DNA of 64,000 nucleotides from Magnaporthiopsis rhizophila (lineage: Eukaryota; Ascomycota; Sordariomycetes; Magnaporthales; Magnaporthaceae). Position 1 is the stretch's first letter. Every line of letters begins with the position of its first letter. The position numbers were made by a program, and so were the translations under genes. Under the pieces are notes generated by a model. That model worked only from the letters and a program-made list of their open reading frames with translations, ran no database searches and had not been told where the DNA came from. The DNA is taken from NCBI GenBank assembly GCA_003049465.1, contig PYSS01000024.1, positions 298,827 to 362,826 of the forward strand, read 5' to 3'. Of this stretch, positions 11,219 through 19,719 are shown piece after piece.

Positions 11219-12127
11219 ATGGGCCCTTTCTCCAGACTGGCCTGCCTCTTGGCCGTTGCGGCGGCCTGTGCAGCCCAGGACCTCGTCGATCAGAAGACTG
11301 CTGCGCCCATCCCGTCCATCGAGACCAGCACGCCGACGGAGCTTCCCACGAGCACGTTGGAGCCACCCTCCTCCATCGCCACCACCACCACCACCTCCTC
11401 GGTGGTCCCACCGGGCACACCTGCCACCGAGCCGCCGGGCAAGCCCAGCGCCAACATCACATCCGTCAGCTTCTCGGGCAACGGGTGCCCCCAGGGCACG
11501 CGCGTCCAGTTCTCGGGAGACCTGGGCGCGGGCCTGCAGCTCACGGTGCCAAACTTCACGGCCGTCAGCCGCGGGTCCGACTTTGACCCGCGGAAACGCA
11601 CCATCAACTGCCAGGCGCACCTGAGCATCGGCGCCGGCGACAAGGGCTGGCAGGTCAGCCCGGACCTGATCGGGTACCGCGGCTTCGCGGTGCTGGACAG
11701 CGCCGACACGCGCGTCAACTTTTTCGTCACCAGCTACTGGAGCCAGGACGCTGCTGCTACTGTGAGCTGCTCTGTTTCGTTTTCCTCGTGAGCTTGGCAT
11801 GTCTGCCGACGACTGGATAATCCATTTCCCCGCTAAACTGTTGCACGTCGCTCGTTCGCATAGGATTCCACCCAGACGACCATCTCAAACGCCGATGGAA
11901 AACGGCTCGCCAAGTTCGTCGACACGGGCGTCCGCCACGAGGTCTGGTCGCCGTGCGTCACCAAGGACGGCGGTCCCGTCGGCATCTTGAACCTCAACTT
12001 CCGCGCCCAGGCCGCGAGCAGCAACGCCACCGCTCTGGCGTACTTTGGCCCGCTTGAGGTGCTGGGGCGGCCGGAAGTCGAGGTCTCGCAGACTGTGACG
12101 TATAAGTGGCGTCGGTGCGACGTATAG
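11219..12127 (+). CDS. Secreted DUF4360-like protein
   Basis: Two exons, 11219-11761 and 11864-12127, around a 102-base intron (GTGAGC...GCATAG), phase 0; 268 residues. A signal peptide is followed by a Ser/Thr/Pro-rich linker (about residues 30-75, likely O-glycosylated). The domain then starts with NITSVSFSGNGCPQG, passes through NCQAHLSI and IGYRGFAVLDSA, and ends after the intron with EVWSPC, GILNLNFR and a final YKWRRC. This order of Cys and Gly motifs matches DUF4360, a family of secreted fungal and bacterial proteins of unknown function. Without splicing, translation would stop within the intron and lose the last third. The linker makes it longer than a bare DUF4360 domain. Extracellular location is inferred. 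Confidence 0.85.
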
Positions 12128-13060
12128 ACGGGGCGCTGTAGTCGGCCGATGTGGCTTGGAAAAGTAAGAGATGAAAGAGTGGTGTCTTGCGTGCTGGCCA
12201 TGTAGCCGCAAACTTAGATGGGAGAATAGCCTAGTCTGGTTTCTTTGATAATATCCAACATTCTCAAAACCTCCATACCATGTCCGTTCCTCTCCCCTGG
12301 CCTGATGCCGACCCGGCCGGAAACATGTAGCGGTTGGAACTTCACAATCGCGTTGCGCCGTGTGTTGGGAGCCGACGTTCTTCGGCAGCTCCCGCGGCAG
12401 TCCTTGTTTGTGGCAGTAATCTTATTAGCGACCGCTTCCTCTTCAACACTCCTCACCGCGAAAGAGTATAGCCTTGCCGTGCCGCCCACACCCACATCCT
12501 GGATATCCGTCGATGCTGCTTTTCCCTATCGGATCCTTCTGTCCCTTCTGCCGTACATGCTCGCGATGTCTCTATGTCTTGTTGTTCATGATGACGGGCG
12601 CGATGGCCTCTGCCACCCCAAGCGGGAGGCCCCAGGGAATCGGCTCGGTTCCAGAGACGATCCGCCGGACTTTTGGTCGGCGGGCCCCTGCAGCCTTGTG
12701 TCCGCTGCTACTTCCCCTGGCCGAGCTTCATCTTGATCGCCGTGCGCTGTTGTCGCCTTCACTCTGTGAGCCTCGTCTTGGGGGCGTGCCGGTGACCCCT
12801 TGTGTGCCGTATTTATTGGACCCTCCGAGACGGCGGACTGGCCCAAAGAAGATGTGTCTGGCGAGTGCCACGGTTTCTCGTGAAAGGCTCGTGGCTCTTC
12901 TGGATCTCTCCCGTTCGGTCGGCACGGATCCGACCACCGGGTCCCTCTCGACGGATCCCACCCATTCCCAACCTCTTTTCAGGTATCACCGCCCGCCCCT
13001 CCGTTGGCGGTTGGGGTCGGTGCGCTTGGATGCCCGTCCCCTTTGACCTCGCAGGATCGA
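12128..13060. other. Intergenic region
   Basis: About 0.9 kb between the DUF4360-like gene and the 3' end of the gene on the other strand. Open frames exist on both strands but none shows a recognisable domain. Confidence 0.4.
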
Positions 13061-13064
13061 GGTT

Positions 13065-15315
13065 CTAGCCGTTCGACGGCGGGACACCCCGTGATTCCCG
13101 TCTGCCGTTAGGCCCTGGACTCTTTCTCCTCTGTGCTCCATGCTCGGACCCGCCTCTCTCCTGGAGGGCAGGAGGGGAAGGAGACCGGTATCGCGAACCT
13201 CTGCGCTCGTTGTCCGCGCGTTCTCGAGGTATCCACGCCGCTTCGGGCTGCCGACTCGGGTCACGCGGCTGCCAGGCTGGGTTCAAGGGTGTAGGGTGGT
13301 CGCGGATGCCCAAGGCGGTACGGAGAGACGACACTATGGCGTTGACAGCATGTAGTAGCTCATAATCAATATCCGCCGTTGTACCCACTCTCTCTTGAAG
13401 CGCTGTCAACTGGTCGAGGAGCTTCCTCCTTGAGTCCCTGTCGTTGCAGCCGATGTACCGGCAGGCGAGTGTCTCCAGCTGGTCGTACCAGTCCCCCTGC
13501 TTTGACTGTAGGTCTACGATTGCCCACAACATCAGATTGGGATTTGGGTCTCGCAACGCGAGCAGCTTGTAAGCGAGGATCTGGGTCGGGATGTCGTCCA
13601 TCTCCTTGGCCATCTCTAGAGCCAACAGGACCGCCCCGTTCCCTGCTGGCGGTATCGGCAGGGGCTCCCATGCTGGGACTTCTGTTCCGGCTGGAGAATA
13701 GACTGGAAGCGCGATCCATTCTGACCCACGGAGAAGAATCCTCCCTGGATGGTTCCAGTAGGCCGGGTGGATTGGGGAAGCTGAGGATACCCTCCTGGCT
13801 TCCGTGTTGGCCTCGCAACCTTCAGCCGCCGCCTCATAGAGCAGCCATCGTAGATATGCTCGGCTCCTCATGGCCTGAGGGTGGTGCTCCATGATGCTTC
13901 GCGCTAGGACGGCTGCCAGAGGCCGGTTTTTCTCCGACGCGCTCCGAACACTGTCCAGCGTGAGAGGCTCGTGAAGGCATGATTCCACCACCAGATGCAG
14001 ACTTGCGAGGACGGCAGCCTCGGAGCCCTGTGGGCGAGAGCTTATCGAGGCGGGATCGAAAGTCTGCAGCCCTGTGGAGCCGAGCCATCCTATGTATTCC
14101 AAAAGTGAGTCCGTCGCAGCGACGAAATCGCAAAGATCCCACTCGCGACCTTCGTCCGCCAGGCTCTGCATGATGCCATCCCACTTGATCCAGTCCTGGA
14201 GCTTGGACCAGAAGGGATCAGCGGGACGCCAGAATAGCCGAAGCCGCTGGTTCCGTGACTGCAATATTCGAAAGACCAAGACGGCCACTTGAAGCTGTTT
14301 CGTATTTTTGGTCTCGCATTAGCCACCATCTTCTTGTTTAGGCGCCCGCAACCTGTCGCCTTTGGCCAAGCTGATGGAGGGGAAAGCAAGGGCGGGGTTT
14401 AGGTAATTACCTCGAGATGTCCTAGGACTGGGCCGAACCGAAAATAGTCCAGTGCGTCCAGCGCCTCGTGGTCTGCACTGCTTCTCCCGTCGGTGAAACT
14501 CTTTGCCAAGCCCCTGATGAGTCTCCAGCGCCAGGTGAGGAGAAGGCGTGGTGAATACTCGGGCGAGTCTGGATGTTTGGTCAGCTACTGCTTGGTGGAG
14601 AGTTGGGCAACAATGCTGGACGAGAGAACAAGTTACTGGCGTCCGTTGTGGGAGCAGCGATGGGCTCGCAATCCTTGTGATTCGCGAGCACGACAACTGC
14701 TTTGTAGTCTCCCATGTCAAGCAATAGCTCTGCGTACTTGACGAAGACGTATAGGTCGTTGGACATGTAGACCTCGAGGTTGTGGTGGAAGAATTCGCGC
14801 GCTGCCTTCATGTCGCCGAAACGCCTCAGGCGCTCCAAGGCGTCCAGCTCCCTGTCGATGTTCGCGGTGATGGGAAGTTTGAGGGCGACCGTGACATCTG
14901 TCGGTTCGTCTTGTTGGCTTTGTCAGGATCTTCTCATCTCTTTCCAGGCATATGTCTGGACGAGGAGATACTCGCAGCAGCCGATTTTTGTTTGCTTACT
15001 AGGGTCGCATTTGGCTTGGAATCTGGCATTCTCGTGCATGGAAGAAACTCGTCGCGAATGGGCTTCAGAAACGGAATGATAATCATCGTGGTCATCACGG
15101 CGCCACGAGCGAGGCACGGCATGCGAGGACTGGTGCCTGACATTGTTCACTGGAGGGGCGCTCGCTGAATGGCCAAGTCGCTTGCCGGCGCCGGATGGTC
15201 CGCCGTTGTCGCTAGGGCCGTTTGGCACCAGATGTCGAGACCGCTGTGGCCCATCTGGATCCCTCCACCATTCTTGTTTCCGTCCTCCTGGCGCCGTTTT
15301 CATCCTATTGGCCAT
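13065..15315 (-). CDS. Conserved fungal helical protein of unknown function (multi-exon, one unresolved junction)
   Basis: Minus-strand model: exon 1 15315-15000 (ATG), intron 14999-14910 (GTAAGC...AACAAG), exon 2 from 14909, an unresolved junction near 14640-14585, exon 3 14584-14411, intron 14410-14295 (GTAATT...AAACAG), exon 4 14294-13065. The core reads ERLRRFGDMKAAREFF, YVFVKYAELLLDMGDYKA, LLLTWRWRLIRGLAKSF and EWDLCDFVAATDSLLEYIG, the pattern of a helical-repeat (TPR-like) family common in Sordariomycetes with no assigned function. The C-terminus (13065-13240) is Arg/Pro/Ser-rich and probably disordered. Exon 2 runs to a TGA at 14581 out of phase with exon 3, and no standard donor restores the frame. 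A small frameshift or an unusual intron is possible, so the gene may be damaged. Confidence refers to the presence of the gene, not to every border. Confidence 0.6.
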
Positions 15316-15923
15316 ACTGAATGCAAACCACTGGAAACCTATCCGTCTTCAAACGAGACCCGGGGGTGACGATGGAAATTATTTTAGAGAGAGACATGTG
15401 AAAATGCGCCGCATTGGAACAACCATCACCCTGGCACTCGGATTGGGCCGGTTTTCAGTGGACCAACATGCTCATGCAATGGAACCCTCGCCAGCATTGG
15501 CAGTCTCCATCAGCCCGGGGGACCATTTGCCGGTGGTCAAGACGATCTATCCCCATCGCCTTGATTCTTTCTACGTTCTTTCTCCTATCCTGATGTGTCT
15601 TTATGCTTCTTATTTTCTCCTATTTTCCAACTCCCAAACGCGAACTAGACTAGGCTGGCGAAGGAAATTCAGCAGCTGCATTTCTTGGCCGCTCGCTTGT
15701 CGATCCCAGTCGCAGGTTTCCACTGTAAATGCTACAGGGGCGGTGGAGGCAGGAAGGTGGGCAGATGCATGATGTTGTGCGAGCAGAGCCCCTTGGCGTT
15801 CCCGGCGGCGACTTTCTTCATTTGCCCCCGTCTCTTGCAATTTTTTAACTCTCATATCCGCGAAATCCTTCAGCTCACCAACCGCCATATCATTCTGTTC
15901 GCGGCCTCTCGCGCGTAAAGTCG

Positions 15924-17666
15924 ATGGACCATCGTCCCCATCCGTCGCCCGGCTCAGCATCCCTGCCCTGTCCGGACAGACCGTGCCCCGAGCTCAGGGC
16001 GGCAGACCGGGATCGAAAGAGAGGCACCTACAGCTACCATGGATTCGACGACAGAGTCTGCGGCCCAGCTTCTGCCAGACGGGAAGCGTTCGGCAACGTC
16101 CAGGTCGACCTGACATGGAAATTTCGCGAGTCACGATGGGGCTATATAGATGGTGACCGGCCCGCGGGTGTACTGTATCTGGACATTGGCCTGCACCAAC
16201 AGGCCGACTACAAGCTGGTTTCCATCACTGTCGAGGTGGCGCTGGAGGATATTACGAAGGAAATAGGTGACGGCGATGGCGACGGCAACCCTCACCGGGA
16301 GATTCCCGTCCAGATGACCGACTGGTTCGGCCCAAAACAGATCGTTGGGCGCGAGCACGTGCAGAACTTCACCCAAGAGTCCAAGTTCCAGCCAACCAGC
16401 CTCGAGGGCCGCGGGATCAGGATTGAGGACATGGGCAAATCTTCGCAATCCGGGCCTCCCCTTCGTTCGCGTCGGGATTACGCCGGATGGCTCAAGAGGC
16501 CCAATTGCAGCAAAACCCGATCGGCAGACGGGACGCATTACAAGGTACGTACGTCATTGGCAGCCCGCACATCGGGATTTGCCCAGCGGGATGCTGACGC
16601 TGACGCCAACGGTCAGACCCTCCAATGGACCATGTCGGAGAATGAGCTGGAATTAGCGAGGGACAACGCGATCCATGTTGCCTTCACGTTCGAGCATGGC
16701 GGTCAGCCCTTCCACATGCATGCTAAGGTGGAAGGGACGCTGAGGAGCAAGGGTGGCCGCCTTCTGAGCGGCCCGCGGGATTTGCAGTTCGGACCACGCC
16801 GTGACCGGCCGGGTGATCTGTCGACCACATATGTTGGCACATACAGTGGCTATCGCATGCCGCTGGACGAGCTGGCGGGAGGCTTGGATCTCGCCATGCA
16901 GGAGAGAAACTGGAGAAACGGGCTGGCCGGGATTCCGGCGCCACAACAGCTGGGGTTTGAGGACATGCTGTCGCCGCTGCCTGCTTTCACAAGTACTGAG
17001 TTCCCTGCAGTCGAACAAGAACAGGAGGCTGGTGATTCTGCACAGCAAGCCAGGCCTGCCCTGCCAATAGCGTCACAGCCTCGCCGGGAGCTGACCTCGA
17101 CGCCCACAGCGACTCTTCCCGATCCATTCCAGCACATAGTTTCGACATCCGGAAGCGGGAGGCAAGACGTCTTGGAGAGGCTGGCAATGGCCGGACAGCG
17201 GTTCGCAGCCGTGTCGACGGCCGAGAAGGTGCACGACGATCGTCCGGGCATTCCGAGCATGTTCGCAGCGCCGGGAGCGTCAGATACCGCCGGTCTAGCG
17301 CCTTCAGAACTATCTCCCCTTTCACCCCCGCCTGCCGCATCGGTCGTCTCCAGAATGTCGTCTGTGACTCTAGTGGACCATGCCGACCAAGCAGCCGCCA
17401 CAGGCCGCCTGCCCAGAGTCCCCAAAAGGGTATCATCCCCACCGGTGCCTAGGACGGCCATGCTACCACCGAAGGAGCACAGGTCCCTTTTTGGGATTTT
17501 ACATGCATGGCTTGTGGCCACAATTCGACTGTATTTGTTTTTCGTGGTGGGCATTCCACTTCGGTTTCTGAGGCTTGGCATAGCCATCGTCGCGGCGGCT
17601 GTCAGGCTGGTGGGTGCCACAGAAAGAAGAATATCACAAGTGCTCGCGAAGCACGCTCGGATTTAA
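15924..17666 (+). CDS. Conserved fungal protein of unknown function with C-terminal membrane segment
   Basis: Two exons, 15924-16544 and 16617-17666, with a 72-base intron (GTACGT...GGTCAG). The intron is a multiple of three and has no stop, so the unspliced frame stays open. Splicing joins THYK to TLQWTMSENELE, which fits the pattern of related fungal proteins better than the unspliced reading. The spliced product is 556 residues. A beta-rich domain contains RGTYSYHGFD, MTDWFGPKQIVG and AFTFEHGGQPFHMHAKVEG. A long Pro/Ser-rich, likely disordered stretch follows (about 17000-17480). The C-terminus has a hydrophobic region (LVATIRLYLFFVVGIPLRF and IAIVAAAVRLV) that could be one or two membrane helices. 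I recall this as an uncharacterised family expanded in Sordariomycetes. No function is assigned. Confidence 0.75.
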   Translation: MDHRPHPSPGSASLPCPDRPCPELRAADRDRKRGTYSYHGFDDRVCGPASARREAFGNVQVDLTWKFRESRWGYIDGDRPAGVLYLDIGLHQQADYKLVSITVEVALEDITKEIGDGDGDGNPHREIPVQMTDWFGPKQIVGREHVQNFTQESKFQPTSLEGRGIRIEDMGKSSQSGPPLRSRRDYAGWLKRPNCSKTRSADGTHYKVRTSLAARTSGFAQRDADADANGQTLQWTMSENELELARDNAIHVAFTFEHGGQPFHMHAKVEGTLRSKGGRLLSGPRDLQFGPRRDRPGDLSTTYVGTYSGYRMPLDELAGGLDLAMQERNWRNGLAGIPAPQQLGFEDMLSPLPAFTSTEFPAVEQEQEAGDSAQQARPALPIASQPRRELTSTPTATLPDPFQHIVSTSGSGRQDVLERLAMAGQRFAAVSTAEKVHDDRPGIPSMFAAPGASDTAGLAPSELSPLSPPPAASVVSRMSSVTLVDHADQAAATGRLPRVPKRVSSPPVPRTAMLPPKEHRSLFGILHAWLVATIRLYLFFVVGIPLRFLRLGIAIVAAAVRLVGATERRISQVLAKHARI

Positions 17667-18022
17667 CACCCGGGTTACGCCCAGAGGCCGTTGCATGGAG
17701 CCATGGAGACTCAGAACCCGACGTGTCTGCTGTAGTGATGGGCTCGGTGGGAGGTTGCCAAGGACGAGCGGGGCGGCTCGTTCAACTGCTGCATATGCCC
17801 ACAGAACCAAATGCCGACAGCCTTGATTTCAAATCCAAGTCTTATAGCGAGTTCGGCATCCTACGTCCCGCCAGGGGCACATTCGTCAGCGGCATGGGTT
17901 TTCCCGTGAAGAAGACCTGTAATGATAAAAGCAGGCCCCGAATCACCGGCCCCGGAGAACGGCATGCCTCTTTCTTGACCTTAACACCATCAGCATTACC
18001 GGGACATTCCCCTACTCCAATC

Positions 18023-18802
18023 ATGGCCAAGATCACCTTCTATCGTGGCGACGGCTCCGCCGCCATGACAGGGCATCTGCTGCTATCCTACCTCGGCGCC
18101 CCCTACGACTCGGTCCATATGGTCCCCATGGTCCTGTCCGGCATAGACCAGAGCAAGGCCGCGAACATGGGCGGCTACGAGGCCGTAGAGGGCAGCCTGC
18201 CGCACGAGGAATATCTCAAGATCAATCCCACTGGGTTTGTGCCCGCCCTTAAGATCGAGGATGAGGAGGGGCGCACCACGGTAATCACCGAGGTCCCCGC
18301 CGTGGTCACCTACCTCGCCTCGCTCGCCGACACTGTGCCTCACGCTACGGCATCCGGCGGCCCCGGCCCCAACTACCTGCTGGGGCGCAACGCGCTCGAG
18401 CGCGCCAAGGTGTATGAGTGGCTGGCGTGGCTGGCGGGCACGCTGCACGGCATCGCGCTTGTAGAGATCTGGCGGCCGTACCGGCTCGTCGGCGAGGGGG
18501 AGGCCGCCGCCGCCGCCGCGCTCAAGAAGAAGGGGATGGAGATTTTGGAAGAATGCTACGCCAGGATCGAGCAGCGGATCCGGGATGGCGACCTCGGCAT
18601 TGGCGGCGGCAAGGACGGGTATTTCACGGCGGTTGACTTCAACCTGTATGTCTTTTGGAGGATCGGTGCCTTGCGTCTGGGGACGATCAGCGAGGAGTCG
18701 CATCCGCATTACGCCGCGTTGATGCGCAAGGTCGAGGCGCTGGAGGCGACGAGGAGGGTGCTGGAGATGGAGGGGAACGCGGCTCTGTCGTTCAAGCCGT
18801 AA
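18023..18802 (+). CDS. Glutathione S-transferase-like protein
   Basis: 259 residues. The ATG at 18023 is chosen because it starts directly at the thioredoxin-fold strand (MAKITFYRGDGSAAMTGHLL). The frame is open further upstream, but that part looks non-coding. Features are the beta-alpha-beta GST N-domain, the cis-proline segment NPTGFVPALKI, and ITEVPAVVTYLASL in the place of the usual glutathione-contacting E-S motif (here E-V). An all-helical C-domain with AVDFNLYVFWRIGAL follows, corresponding to the conserved N-capping Asp of helix 6. It probably conjugates glutathione to electrophiles in the cytosol. The catalytic Ser/Tyr/Cys cannot be named with certainty. The replaced ESx motif may mean altered glutathione binding. 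It stands alone, not next to a biosynthetic cluster. Confidence 0.85.
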   Translation: MAKITFYRGDGSAAMTGHLLLSYLGAPYDSVHMVPMVLSGIDQSKAANMGGYEAVEGSLPHEEYLKINPTGFVPALKIEDEEGRTTVITEVPAVVTYLASLADTVPHATASGGPGPNYLLGRNALERAKVYEWLAWLAGTLHGIALVEIWRPYRLVGEGEAAAAAALKKKGMEILEECYARIEQRIRDGDLGIGGGKDGYFTAVDFNLYVFWRIGALRLGTISEESHPHYAALMRKVEALEATRRVLEMEGNAALSFKP

Positions 18803-19719
18803 GCTATGAAGGAAAGGTGGCAGCCGAAGGAGGGCCGGAGCAGGTCGAATACGTGGAGGGCTGAGAGGGCACTTGAGCGGATGCCTCCGTTATGCAGACT
18901 GACTGGTGCCCCGGAACCTGGCATGCAGGAGCATGGGGTTGGGTGGCTGAGACTGGCACTGAAACGGCGGCCCAAGCTCTGTTCTGGAGGCCCCAGAGAC
19001 CAAGAGTTGGGGATAGTTCAAAGGAGAAAAGAAGGAAGCCGTTAGGCGAAAAAGCTTGCTGCCTTGGACATTTGAGCGGGCGAAACGTTGGGGCGTGATT
19101 CCAATTGCTCATTGTGACAGATTACCGCATTTGGACCATCTAAACCTTGACGGCACTCAGATCCACCGCACATCCCGGGGTCCGATCAGGGCTGGAGCCT
19201 GCCTGTTTTGCCCCAATGAGCTGTGCTGGCGACAAGCGGCAGCGATAGGCTCCGGCGACGGGATTCGCTGCCGCGGAACATCGGCCAGCACGTTCCTGCC
19301 GTCAGCTTTCGGCGGTGAGTCACTGCCACCGTCAATGGCTGGTCTTGCATGGACCCTACTAGTGTCCATGGTTTAGTCCATGCCCGGTTGTTCAGCTGCG
19401 ATGCAGGCTTCCGCCGACCCACCAGGCAGCAGCCCCGCCATCCTGAGCGGTGTTGCGGCTGGATGCCGCCAGACCCATGCCGGTGCGCCAGGCAGACAGC
19501 CAGGCAGGCTGGTTGGCAGGCCGGGGCAAGATGAGAGCAAGGATATCGAGTAGAAGCCCAAGAAGGGGATACTCAGACTTACAAAAGGCCGACCTCGCCC
19601 ATGGTGTTGAGTTCTTGTTCTTCTCTTCAGATCGTTCCCTTCCTGGAGCTTTCCACCTCACAGACTCCAGATTTGACTAGCACCACTCATTTTCAGATAT
19701 TCACAAGAAGAACGCTGTC
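18803..19719. other. Intergenic region upstream of the AAA ATPase
   Basis: About 0.9 kb. It holds the 3' end of the GST gene and the presumed promoter and 5'UTR of the AAA ATPase. A splice-acceptor-like CATTTTCAG at about 19687-19695 raises the possibility of a 5'UTR intron. No gene is recognised. Confidence 0.4.

Noticed and set aside
16545..16616. Treating the 15924-17666 gene as a single exon
   Set aside because: The 72-base stretch has good GT-AG borders and its removal joins two family-like segments; it is open only because its length is a multiple of three.
18083..18709. A 208-codon minus-strand frame opposite the GST gene
   Set aside because: Shadow frame; the GST on the plus strand explains the region.
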